NCBI RefSeq assembly: GCF_000189635.1
Contig: NW_002476559.1
Location: 186,001-250,000, forward strand
DNA length: 64,000 nt
From: Tetrahymena thermophila SB210
Lineage: Eukaryota; Ciliophora; Oligohymenophorea; Hymenostomatida; Tetrahymenidae
Direction of reading: 5' to 3'
The position numbers and the translations under genes are program-made. Shown piece by piece: positions 25,701-39,200 of the stretch (positions are counted from its first letter, which is position 1; the number at the start of each line of letters is the position of its first letter). The notes beneath the pieces are model-generated. The model saw nothing but the letters and a program-made list of their open reading frames with translations, searched no databases and had not been told where the DNA came from.

Positions 25701-28700
25701 TTTCCCTCTAAAATAATTTTTTTTTTATACATATATAATAATATTAAAAATAGAAGGATTAGAGAGGGTTAGGTAGGGGATTAGTGCTTTTTAATTTATA
25801 TTGTGTAAAAATAAAAGACTACAACAATAAACTTATAAGTGATAAATTATTATACTCTGACTCCCTCTCTCAGATTAAATTAATAAATTATTAAATTTTT
25901 TAAATTATTTCTTAAAGCTAAATTAAATTTTTTTGTTTTAGAAAATCAATATTTCAGAATTTTTAAAATGAAAAATTCATAACAAAAATGATTTTTAAAA
26001 CTTAATGAATTATGAAAGTGGGAATCATAAAATAGTTTAATTACCTAAAAAAGGGTTTATTTTATCTATAAATTCAAGAGATTGAAAGAAGACTAAAATT
26101 ATATTAATGAAGACTAAATTTTATCTAAAGTATTAGCAGAAGGAAGCTCATAATAGCATTTAAGTTAGCTTAAGGATGACGAAAAAGGTTCATTTTAAGA
26201 TGAGCTATTAAAATTTTAAATGAAAAAGTTGTAATTAAAGTAAACTCCGTTTGATATACCTATAACCTAAGTTGAATAATAATTAGTTTTTGGATTAAAT
26301 ATTTAAGTATTAGCGGCTAGATTTGGAAATGATTAGTAAAGTTTATTGATCAACCCCCAAGTATTTGTTGATGGATTTTACTGAAAAATAGAAAATGAAT
26401 CGTATTAAGTTACATAAGCAAATATTTAACCATTAATATTTAAAATTTCAAATGATTTTAGGGTTTATAATAAGTTGGAATCTCTAATACTCAACTATAA
26501 CTATAATTTATCCAAGCTATAAGTATTAATTTAAAAATAAGCTTATACTATTAACTGACTATTTTAAATCTTCATAACTAAATGCTAAGCTTTTGTTGGT
26601 GGAGGGATTATTGTAATTAGCTATGGAGTACTTAATTAAATTGAATTATTTGAGGTAGTAACATTATATGTATAAACCCTTATTTTTGGTATAATCTCAC
26701 GAACGTTAAGGACAAATATTCTGTTATATTAGTAATCAAATAGCATTGAGTTTACTGGGTCTGTATTCTAAATTTGAAGGCTCCTCGCTTAACTATTCAT
26801 ATAATCGTTTTTTATTGCAAAATCTAAATAGAATATCATAAATCCAGTTTCTAAATGATGAATTAAAATTGAGTTTATATTATCATAACTAATGATATTT
26901 AAATTTGCTATGCTAGAGTACTATATCAAAAGCTTATCAGCTATTACATCTATTCTGAATATAGATGAGTTCATTAAGAAAACAATAATTTAATTTAAGT
27001 TAGAAATTGAAACAATTTACTTAACTTTGCTTGTAAATTGAAAATTAAATGATTGAATTTAAGTCAATGGATTATATGACAACTTTTTTAGCTTAAAATA
27101 AAAGTCTTCACAAAAAATAAATTTGTCAAGAAAATAAGCATTTTTTATCTCAAAATTAACCTAATAAAGTTATTACAAATTACTAGCAATTTCACCAAAT
27201 TAAATTATCTACTGATCAGTAATAATATAAAAGAATCCATTTTAAAAGCGCGTTTAACGTACTAAACTTAAACTCTAAACAAATTTTGCTTGCTGTGTTA
27301 AATTTCCAAACTGCCATGCATTATTATCAGTGTCTATATAATATAGCATGCTAGAATTTTAGCTGTAAAAGTAACTCGGTTATTTTTATTAAACCATACT
27401 TAGTTCTATTTTATCAGTATTAAATGAAAAATCCATCTAATATATTCTATTTGTTAATAAAAATGATTAATTTATTAAACAAATTAAAAATTAAAAAAAA
27501 TAAAATATATTAATAAATAATATACTCTAAGTAATATGCATCTATGTGACACATTAGATTATGTTCTTTAATAAATATAGCTTTTTTGAGAGGTGGATTA
27601 TACAGGTAGGTAAAATAATTTGTGTAAGAAAAAGTTCTCACATCAACTGTGAAAATATTAAGAAGCTCAGATTTATAAATGAGCAACTGATAACGTTCTT
27701 CATCTAGAAAAACAATATTAACGTTTCCATTTTCAATGTACTATGAATTAAGAATTTATTTAATTAAAACTCCTGTTGAAAGACTATGTACAGCCAGTCT
27801 ATAACTTAAAACATTTTTCTAACCTTCACTATATAAATAAATATGATCCATCTTTTCAAATACTATAAAATTAGTAATAAGAGGATTTTGTGTAGAAATA
27901 GATAAAATAAATTATTAAGTCATTCTATCCATTATCACTAACAATGTATACTAAAAAGAATAACTTTTTGCATTAATATATTTCATTCCAATAATATTAT
28001 CAGTGTGATAGCTAATTTACTATTCATAAGCAAAAGTATGAAAATTGTAGGTATGAAGTGAATAAACCATATTAATTAAGACTTTTACATAAAACTTACC
28101 ATAAACTGGATCGAGGTCAACATATAAATCTACCATGTTTGGTATTCTGTAAGAAGTGTAAGTATTTTATTTAATAGGTGGAATGGCACTTGGAGCATCA
28201 CAATAGTAATGCATGAATAAATTTTGATTATTATTTATAGAAATAATTCTTTTATTGATAGGATCATGATAATAAGATACTATTTTATATGGTATTTGTT
28301 AATCAGGTGGAATAGAAGCTATATTTGCATTATACTTCTCTTATTCTAAAATATGGGTATTAATTATATACAACAGTGTTTAATTTGTATATTACCATAC
28401 TGCAAAAGTCATATCGCTTGAATAACTTATTATAATATCAGCATCTAAATCTAAAAAAGCATTTAAAACGTTTTAAGTTTATCCACCTTTAAATTAACTC
28501 ACATTTGTACCATTCATATCCCATCTATAAAAATTATTTGTTGTATCATTACTATAAGAGACAATCCAGTCATTATTTTTATCAATAATGATATCATTTA
28601 TGGTTGATTTATGAGCTCCTGAATATATTTTTGGTTTGGTCATAGTAGTTGTGTCTATTTGGTGAATATTCTTTTAATAAAATTAAAATTAAAAAAATCT

Positions 28701-31532
28701 TGATTTTGACAATTAATTATAGTCTTGAAAAAAAGAGTGGTAAATATTTTATGTATATTTTTAATGGTTATGAATTTTTTAAAAAATTTTTTATATTTTA
28801 GATAATGTTAAAATAAAAAACCTTACATTATTAAAGGCATAAATAGATCGATCATTTTAATAATAATAAATTCCATTAAAGTAATTTTCATCATCTATGT
28901 ATGCATAATAATTAGTAGAGATTCCACCTGAATAAATATTTCCATTTTCAAAACCTAAATATAGCTTTTTAGTAATGGGATCTATAGCCATACTTGAAAT
29001 TTTATCGGCAAATGTAAGAAGCATTTAATTATTGTATTGATAACTGAAAGAAATAACCTTTTATTATTAAAAAAGTAAATATCAAACAAAATATTTAAAT
29101 TAAATTACTTAGTTTTGTATTGCTGGAAAAGCTGTATTTTGTACAAAAAAATGCTATTCAGGATTAGAAAGAGGGGCACTTAATTTTTAAGGAACTGAAG
29201 CAGCAAATGTATAAGTACCATAAATGTAAAGTGTACTATCTATCCAAAAAAAGTAAGCAACATTATAATCCTGCTAGTAGACCATAAAATTTTTAGTTAC
29301 TACATCTACACTAATTGCAACTGGCTTATTTATCAAGTATCTTCTAACACCTGAAAAAAGAAAAGGATATATATACAAAATATTATTTGAAACAGTTGAA
29401 AAAAAAAGATATTTAATTTCAGGGTAATATTTTGCAAATCCCAGGTTTCCACTATACGAATTAGTCATCAAAATAGCTTTAGTAGCAAGATTCATAATTA
29501 TTACTCGGCCTTAATTAGCTCTTATGAAATAGGCATAGTCTATTCCATTATTATTTTCAAGAACTGCATAATAAAAACTATCATTAATGACTGAAGTAAA
29601 GTTCATCGTAATAAAATTATAAACTTTCAATTACTATGCATTATTGAAGGCAATAAAAGTATTTTTATACCCAAACATATTATTTATTGACAAAGTTTTT
29701 AAGTCTAAAGATAGAGTTGCATTTAATGTAACTTTGAAAGGATTATAATTCCATAAAACTATAGTATTATCATTATAGAGGCATGCTAATAGATTAGGTA
29801 TAACTATAGTCATATCTAATATCTATCTATAGCAAAACTAATCTACTAAAATATTACATGAAGGATGAAATTGTTCTATTACTAATCTGTAGTCTGTTAC
29901 ATTTCCTTAGTTTTCTAAGACCCTTTCTTCCCATATCTTAAAGCTTCCATCAATAGAGTAAGTGATAACCCTATCATAGAGTCTATCAAACAAAATTCCA
30001 TTTACTGCATCAGTGTGATACTTCATTTTAGTTTTAATATTTTTCTTCTTATCAGTAATCTACATTTGGACTGGAAGTTACTTAGGATCTTAAGGAAGCG
30101 GGATTAATTAAAGAATAGTTAACTCTGAAGAGAGAATAAGTAAATTTTAATTATTAACCGCAACTTGATTTACTGGATTTAATTATTTGAAAAATAAATT
30201 ATATTAGTAAATTAAAATAATTCCTGTATTATCATCAAATTAATTTACTGATACATTTCCATTAGAAGAAATAAAAACAAAGTAATTATTTGTAATAAAT
30301 CTATATTAATTATCTGAATTTACTTAAGAAATGTATGAGTATATCTATTAATTTGTATCATAAATATATAAAATCACTTCTGAAATACTACAGCTAAAGA
30401 AATAAATAATATTTGACATTTAAGGAGATGGATTTGCAAATATTTACTAAATAGGATTACCATGATACGTTTGAATTTCATTGCAATTAAAGCTGTTATA
30501 TATAAATAATGAGTAATCATTATCTATTTATATAAGATAACTTGAATTAGATAGTTGTAGCACTAAGTTAACAGGACTATTAAATGAACACTAATATTAG
30601 AAATTGTCTGGCTAATCGATGCTATACCAAACAATGATCCTTTTGTCCTATCCATAGCTTATAAGCTAATAATTTGGTAAAATTAATATTCCAGTAATTG
30701 ATTTTATATGGGCATTACTAAACAATTTATAGGAAGAGCTAATTAATGTAGAAGTAGTTTATTACTAATATATTGGTTATTTTACTATTTCAGACATATA
30801 AACAACTGCAAAATTATTTAATGTATCAGTATTCTACATTAAAATAACATAATCCTTTGTTATTTAAGTTAATTTATAAAAACCTATTAATGTTTTAGGC
30901 AATAATATTTTAAATAATATTTAATTGTAATTTAAATTCCATATTATTAGTTATGTTCTACTAACTGATATAAGAATTTCTTAACCTTAAGGGAACTTTG
31001 CCTGCTAAATTGATATATTCCCGAGATCATAAATTTTATTTACTCTTAAATTATACATTCCAATAACTCCATCATCATGTCCTATTAATTATCCTACAGG
31101 CTATTAATTTTGATTGTCTAATATGATTATTTTTGAGCTATAATCTCCTCCAACCATACCTTAAACTATTATTTTGCCTGAAGATGATGAAATCATGCTT
31201 AAAAACACATCAAAAAAACTTTAACCTTACTAATTCATTGTTGGGCAAGGTAAGAGAGGCTTGCATATGCTTGTTTATGAGTCAGAATAGTAAGAGTTAG
31301 GGCAGATAGATTAACAAGAATTTGATTGAACATCATATGATTAACCAAAATTGCAATAAGGAAGGCATGTATGACTATTTTAATCTAACCTGTAACCACT
31401 ATTACATTAAGAGCATTATAAACTATTATTGCATTTAAAGCAGTTTTCAGGACAGTTTTTGCCTAAAACTTTAGCTGATTTATACAAAATATTCACTATA
31501 ATAAAACTAATTACTATCAACTACAACTACAT
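19744..31532 (-). CDS. Array gene C: giant WD40/beta-helix/polytopic membrane protein, about 3486 aa
   Basis: Same architecture as gene B. Fourteen exons: 31532-29109, 29057-28827, 28670-27526, 27446-26045, 25639-23902, 23838-23707, 23652-23092, 23039-22858, 22803-22416, 22209-21676, 21626-21561, 21504-21334, 21284-20704, 20649-19744 (10461 nt, divisible by three). Exons 2-9 match B base for base in length; exon 1 is six bases longer (an extra Gln-Leu in the signal peptide). All further length change is in the tail exons. The intron at 21675-21627, after LVGQ, is missing from B. The intron between exons 4 and 5 (405 nt) is about twice that of B and carries C-rich tracts in the transcript. Exon 12 is 15 nt shorter than in B, removing part of a conserved tail motif. 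Sequence is closer to D than to B. Confidence 0.87.
25640..26044 (-). other. Expanded intron of gene C with complementary G-rich and C-rich tracts
   Basis: This is the intron between exons 4 and 5. On the plus strand GGATTAGAGAGGGTTAGG and TAGGGGATTAG lie near 25756-25785, and CTCCCTCTCT lies near 25861. AGAGAGGG and CCCTCTCT are perfect complements, so the intron RNA could form a stem. The same intron of B (11861-12065) has no such tracts. Confidence 0.55.
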
Positions 31533-31589
31533 CTAATCTATTTTTTTACAAATATTGTTGTTAATTTTTTATTAGCTATTGATTTTTAA

Positions 31590-32470
31590 AATATAAAGAT
31601 TATTGTAAAAAATCAATTAACAAAATCTAATAAAATATGAAAAATTTTTTAATAGAAAGAATAGTTACTCCAAAAACTAACATATAAACAGAAAATAGAT
31701 TATATCAAAATCGATTTATTAAAATCTAAGATTAACTTTCATCCTTTATTTTACTTTATTCAAATTTTGTTTTTATTTAGGTTATAAATTTAATTTGATA
31801 AATATGTTAATTTGCAAAAAGTTTTTTTTGAGAACATTCATGTTAAAATGTTAATCATAAATTTGAGGAGCCCAACATTTATTATTTAAACAAGAAATAA
31901 TTAGATTTTAAGGCATAAAAAAAGTTTACCATTATTTTTAAAGTAGTTTTAAATTTAAATAGAATAACAAAAGTTAATAACTAAATTAAATTACTAATTA
32001 TAATGGTAAAATATTTTAAATTAAAATCCTAATATTTATAAATATTTAAATATTACGAAACTTGTTATATTTATTATTTTATTTACTTTTTGAAAATAAA
32101 TATGAAATCTATTGATATTGAGATTATTTCTACTGGTTGAATTTCTAAAATGAAATAAAATGCATCATAATTAAAGAAACCACTCAATAAAATCCTCTTG
32201 CCTTTAATAAAAACTTTCAAATTTAAACCAATTAAATATGAAAAAGTTTTTAATAGAACGATTAATTACTCTAAAAACTAACATATAGACAGAAAATAGA
32301 TTATATCAAAATCACTTAATTAAAACCTTAGATTAACTTTCTTCCTTTATTTTATTTTATTAAAATTTTGTATTTATTAATTTTATAAATTTAATTTGAT
32401 AAATATGATAATTTGCAAAAGTTATTTTAAAAAACATTAATACATTAATGTTTTTAATGTTAACAGAGTT
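31590..32470. repeat. Upstream repeat of gene C (about one and a half 538-bp type units)
   Basis: The sequence resembles the tandem units upstream of A: AATAGAAAGAATAGTTACTCC at the start, GAGGAGCCCAACATT near 31865, and CTACTGGTTGAATTTC near 32131. A second, truncated unit follows from about 32200 and ends near 32460, where the sequence changes abruptly to a less AT-rich stretch (ATGACTTCCGGG). Confidence 0.75.
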
Positions 32471-33267
32471 GATGACTTCCGGGATATTTTGTCACAATAT
32501 CGATATGGAAAATCGTACTCATATTTTTAAAATTATTTTTATTTTAAATACCTTTAAATATCCATATACATAATTTCATTTATCAGTATATTTCAATTTA
32601 TTTTTTTTTTAATGATATTAAATTACAAAATTAAGATTTTATTTTATGGAGTAAGATCTTAAAAATTTCAGTACACTGAAAAGATAAAAATGAAATATAT
32701 AATTTAAAAAACTTTTCTTAAACAAACAAGAATAAAATTTATTTAATTTTTTCAAATAGTTGACGATTATCCTCTCTTCAATTTGTAGTTAATTAAGAAA
32801 TAAAAATAAAAATAACAGATAAGTTTTAAAATAGTACAAAAAATTAGAAAAGTATAAACACAAAACAAAATTTCCAAAATCTACTAGAGCTACTCATTAA
32901 ATATCAAAAGCTATAGAACAAATTAGTGAAGGGTAAATAAAGATTTTGTGGCTAAACACTGTAAATTAATTATTTCTTCTTGATATTTTTAATAAAAATT
33001 TAATGAAAGTTGATGAATTCTTGTGGAAAAAATTAAAGGTATCTTTAAATTGGCAATAATCAATTTCTGTTTTTTCTCTCTATCTTTATTATACTTAAAA
33101 ACTAAATTTATTTTAAACATACTAATATTTTTAAAAGAAAATATTATATTACTAAATTTAAGTTTATTATTTATTTGTGCATTTAAATTGATAAAAAAAT
33201 AAAACTTGCAATACTCAAAAATAATTAATCATGTATAAAAAATAAAACTTAATATTTTTTCCTAAAT
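32471..33267. other. Spacer between genes C and D
   Basis: The left part, including TGACTTCCGGGATATTTTG, has no match I can see elsewhere in the window. From 32627 to about 32860 it repeats the 3' flank of gene C. Beyond that it is AT-rich to the D stop. I see no gene. Confidence 0.6.
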
Positions 33268-36200
33268 TCACTCATTTTCAGATAAACTATTTATTTCATT
33301 ATCTTTTTCTTCATTTTTAAATTCATTTGTAATACTTTCATTTTTTTTTTTTGGTGTTTCTCTGTGTTCTGGCTAAGGCAAGCTTTCAAAGTTTAATAAA
33401 TCTGATTTAACACTATCTTAATAATTAATTTATTCTTATTAGTCATTTTATAACTAATTTTCATTTTTTTCAGTATATTCTATAATTGTATTTCCGATAT
33501 TTAAATTTTCAAATCCTTAGCCAAAACTTTGAGATTTGATTCTTCCTTAATCTGTTGTGTGTATTGTCTAATGATCCATAATAATTGTTCCTGGATTTAT
33601 AATTTTATTTGATTTTTTATCAAACTTAAAACTTTGAACTTTTTTATAGTTAGTAAGCACACTGCTTTATGCAGTTTATTGCTTTCGGTATTCAAAAGAG
33701 TCCTCTGTTTAACTACCAAAGTAGTTTTTTGGTGTAAATATTTGATTTTATATTTAATTATCTTCTATAAAGTTCATATTTTTTAAATGGTCTTTTTCTC
33801 TAGATTATAAATCATTAGCAGATTTTATTTATTTTTTACTTTATTATTTAATACTTTTAACAACTTCTTTTAGGGAATTTAATTCTTATAATTCAATATT
33901 GACATCATTTAGCTTATTGGTTTCAATCGGTTATATTTAATCAGATTAATTAATTAAATTTAATGGATCTATTTATTAGTTTTAATAGAAATAATTTTAA
34001 TATTGACCATAATAATCTTGATATTGAGGAGTATATAAATTGTCTATTTGTGGGGTTTATTGACTCTATTCATTACAAACATCAGACATTTACTTTGATT
34101 AATTTATACTTTGCTCTTTTATTTCATCATTTTACTCTTATTTGATCATATCAAATTACTTTTGAGAATGATTCTTTATTTTTTAGTTATATTTTAATAA
34201 AATTTTATTTTATTTAATTTATTTACCATGTCTTCATAGCTAATATTTTCAAATTCCTTTTTAAAGTAACTTTCTTAGGCACTAATTTCTAAATTACAAG
34301 GAGACTTTTATTTAATTTAAGAATTATTTGAATCTGAAGCAGAGTCAATAATATCAGAATTAGCTACTTGATCTATTTCTTTTTATTCTTCCTATTCTTT
34401 TTATTTATTTTGTTTTTGTTCTGAAAAAATATTATTTGGTTCATTTTTTGGTATCATCAAAGGGCTCTCTTATAAAAATAAATAGTTTTCAATAGTTCTA
34501 GTCTAATCAATACTACTTATTATCTAATTTTATAGTAATTATAATGATTAATTATTTAAATTCTATTACTACAGTTATTAATTTAATATTAATTGCGAGG
34601 TAAGATTATTCGATAAAGTTATATTTGTTGATTAAGTCACTCTTTTTAAGCTTTTGCTAATCAAGCCTTCCCTTTTAACTAAATTGCTATTATTTAAATT
34701 TAAACTCTATATCACCATTTATTCGTAACTTTAATTATTTAAAAGAGGTGACAAATTGTTATTGTTGCTATTATTTGATGTACTTCCAAACTTAACTTAG
34801 CTCTCGTTTATTTCGTCTATTAAATTAGATATGAGTTAAAATATTAATTTGATATTAAATTTTACCTTTAGAAATTTATACATAAGGACTTCCAAAAAGA
34901 ATAGTTTAGTTATTGATTGATATTGATATCTGATTGATGTTATTATTATTAATCTAGAGAGATTATTAATTTGATGTATCTGATTTGTCTAATTAAATTG
35001 TTTCTTTTTTTTTACTTAATTCAAGATTATTACTGCTATTATCAATCTTTATGTTTTCTTTTAGATTAAGTAAAATATAATTTACTATATAAAATGTGCT
35101 AAATAAAATTTACGTATGGATTCTTGCATATTATTTTATTCATTAAATAATTTATCATTAAATTTACTTTTAGTATATTCTGTTAAATGAAAAAAAATTA
35201 ATTTAATAAATAAATAAAAAAATATTAACCTTATCCAACAAGTTTCTCACTTGATTTAATAAGAGGACTTTAAATATTACTTTGTGAGCTTACTATTTAA
35301 GAAGATAAACCAAAAATTTTATCTCTTATTATTCCTCTTTCTTTATCTACTTTTATGTTATGAAGAAGGTTTTTAATTTTTTTCCAGTTTAAGAATGTTT
35401 TTAAGCGAATGTTTTTTTAAATTTTTAAATATGGTTTTAAGCATGAACAATATTAAGATAATTTTTCTTTAATTTTATCAAACTATTTTTTGAAAGTAAT
35501 CTGAATTTTAGCTTTTATAACTTCAAAAAACATAAAAGCAAGATAACCATTATGTATTCCTAGCAGTATAATATAAAATATTTAAGATTATACAGTATCA
35601 GGCTTGTTATATAAGAAAATATTCATAAGAACTAATATAATTATCACCACCATTGAATTTCTATCTGTTTATTAGAAGTATATCATTTAATAAGGAGTAA
35701 ATTTTACTAACACTACTATATAAAGTATGAAAACTATAAGTGCTATCACCAATTTGTTTGCTTTTCATATTAAATAAAAAGATGTAAATTATTATCAAGT
35801 TAAATCTTTTTAATTAATTAATATTGATTGATATAAAAACTAATAATCATTTACAGCAATAAAGAAAAACTCAAATCAAAAAAACTATTGTTTTTTCTAT
35901 TTCATATGAGAAATTTTTCAATATTTTTTTTTTATTTACTTTATTTGAAATAAAAAATAATATGAAATAAAATGTTTACTGTAAGGATCTCCATAAAAGT
36001 TATAGATGCAAACAATTACTATTTTCATATAACTTTTTACAAACTCCCAATAAAAGTTTTTTGTTTTATAATCCTAATATAGGAATCCATAAATTAGTCT
36101 TATCTTAGCATCATCTAGCTTATCTTTATTTTTATTCAGCTTAAATAAAATAAAAAAAGGAATAACAAAACCCCAAATTAAAAGACCTGGCATTAAAATA

Positions 36201-39200
36201 AATCCAATAAACTTCTTGTGAATTGGAGTGTAGCACTTGAAAGAAATATCTGATAAAATATATTTTTAATTATCAATTTCTCTGCATGACATAGCACCAA
36301 GTAAGTTTTATATCATATTTGGTTGCATAAATATGAACAAAAAGACCAAACCACTGTAAATATAAGACTTTTCAAAATAAAATTAGTTTAAAAAAATAAA
36401 AATGAATCTAATTAATTAATTAATTTACTAGATTGTGTCTCATAAATTTAAGCTTTACAAATATTATGTATATAATTGACATTCCTGCTAAATATAAAAA
36501 TGGTATGCTTAAACCCCAAAGTATTCTCATAAAAACAATTGGAATATCCTACTAATTTACATTTACAAGATAACAGTCCAATGTGTATATCATATTTTAA
36601 ACAGGATTACCTTTTAAATAAATAAATAATTAATAATATTTTTTTTAGAAGTGAATTACCAACATATTCAGGGAAAAAAGTTAACCATGAAGGAAGAGCA
36701 ACTTTTACTGTGTTAACTAATTGTGAAATTTAAACGTAATTCATCATTGCTTTCATATTCATATTAGTAGTGTCTAGAAATGATGATTTACTCACAGGAG
36801 CAAATTTAAGTTTTCTTAAATAATAGCCTATAACAATCATTTCACTAATATCCCATGCAATTCTGATACTTATTAGTACATAAACAACCATTCCTAAAGC
36901 TATGAATATTGTTGGAACTAAATTAATAGCCATTAATAATTTTGAACACTCCTTACAGTCAAAAGATCCATCAGTATAGTATTTTTAATTCCAAAACTTT
37001 CCTTAAATATCACATTGCTCGCACAGCGGACCGATATGACCTTCTAAGCAATATCCTTACTCCTAAGTTCCAACACAGTTAGATAACTTATTTGAACACT
37101 CTACAATAGAGTCAGTTAAGTTTGTCGATTTCCAATAACCCTGTTTTAATGTCATTTAGTTCCTATAGCAGTGCTCAGCCTAATCTGGACACCTTATGCA
37201 TTATTGATCTAAATATTTTTCTATGAAAAAGTTTACAATTTATTTAGATTGCAATATTTTGTTTACCTTTATCAGGCTCTACTATAGAGTATGTTTAATC
37301 CAAACATTCTTGACAGTAATAAATACTTCCTTGTAATCTGTAAAGTTCACCTATTATACATTCTCTAAAATCAACAATGAATGTTATGTGGAAAGGACCT
37401 ATAAAAAAATATATATTATTTTATTTAGAAAAGAAACAAATTAAAAAAAAGTAAAACTAACCTGATTTAATGTCACGACTTTATAGTGAGGGATTTGGTA
37501 CTTTGAGTATTGATTCACTTTCTATGTAAAACATATTTTATGTTTAAGGATTTGCTATTAATTGCATTAAAGAAATTTAAAATGATTTTGATGAGCTATT
37601 AAAGTTTAAGTAGTCTGTTATATACTATCCAAATAGTTTAATATTTGTATTATTTGTATCTGCTCTGATGTTAAACTGCATAATTTCGCTTTAGATTGAT
37701 GGAGGATACTTATTTTTTTTTACTAATTCAAGATCAAAGTAGAGAGGATTATTTTCATCATCCAACAACTAAAACTGAAAGTTGAAATATTAACCACTCT
37801 AAAATCTGTTTACAGAGCAAGTTTAAAGGTTAAGTTTATCATTTTTTACAGAATCTGGTAATCCATCATTTCCAGTTATATCTAAATATACTACACTTGA
37901 ATACAAAATTTTTATGTTGCTTACATATGAACCATAGTTATTGCTATGAATTGTAGCCTTGTTCATTATAATAGAATTTTAAACAACTTTAAGATTTCTA
38001 TTCTGATTTAAGAGATCACTGTTTAAATGATTCTTCATCATGTAAATAAAAACAGGCTCAATTTTTAAATATCTAATGCCTCCACCTATCATAGCTTGAT
38101 TTTATTAAATAGTTGAATTTTGCATAAATAGATTTGTTGTATCTAAATATATAGCTCCTCCGTTCAGAGTTGCATTGTTATTTATAAATATTGAATTATA
38201 AATTTCAGTGAGGTTATAGTATGAGTCTGAGATAGACAAGCCCCCTCCATTTAAAGCTGAGCAAAAAGTAAACTGAGTAAAATTAATCAGTAACTATTAA
38301 GCCTCAATAACTTAAAGAGCACCTCCATTACATGCCAAGCAACTTATATTTTTAAATGTAGAGTAAATAACTTGATAAGAATTACCTCTTAGTTATATTA
38401 AAGGAGTCTATAAATTTGAGCTGTTTTCAAATGTGCTATTTGATAGAGAAAATGTTCCTTAATATTAGTAGTAGGTTTGGAAATTTGATGTATATGAGTT
38501 TAAAACCTAAGTAAACGACACTCCATCTAAATAACTTACATTTATAAGCTACAATTCAAAATCATATACAGATTAAGATTAAATAATATATAAATTCTAC
38601 TACATTTATACATTATTTAGCTACTTGAAAGTTAAATTTGTAAAATTGCTATTCTGAATAGATATCTATTTAACGTTTTTAAAAACAATCAAGTCGTTAT
38701 TTGCTGTTTAAGAAGCTACTATAATTATTTAATCTAAAATTAGGTTATTTATGTACACATAATTTACTTTTTCAAAAGCTAGCAAGTATGATCCATCATA
38801 TAAATATATATTTTGAATATAGAAATTGTTTATGTAAATAGTATCTGAGTTTGAAATATTAAATAGAAGACTTTAACCTTTAAGATCCAAAGATGAGATG
38901 GATATATTTTCAAGTATCATACTTTATAAATTACTCAACTAAAATTAAAACTAATTTCCTGTGTTTTTAAAAACCACATTTTCAAAAGTAATAATTTTAG
39001 AAGCAGGATTAAATAATACTAACTTTGCCTAACTAATGTCAAGATCATAATTCCTTACCTATAACAGAGTTAGCTAATTTAAGGAAAACGAGTCTGTAAT
39101 AATATTCATTAAGGCTCTTGAGTTAGAACCAGAATAAACTACTTATGAATTCAAATTAATGAGTTAAGGATCATAATAAAACTTTTAAGTTACTTCAATC

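Noticed and set aside
25750-25785. GGGTTAGG/TAGGGG runs as telomere-like or chromosome-breakage sequence
   Set aside because: The runs are irregular, lie inside an intron of an intact gene, and do not form GGGGTT arrays. I also saw no match to the Tetrahymena 15-bp breakage motif.
19744-34173. Plus-strand open frames at 20403-20621 and 33963-34145
   Set aside because: They lie antisense to the last exons of genes C and D, which have a full, phase-consistent gene model and conserved sense translation. The two resemble each other only because the exons do.
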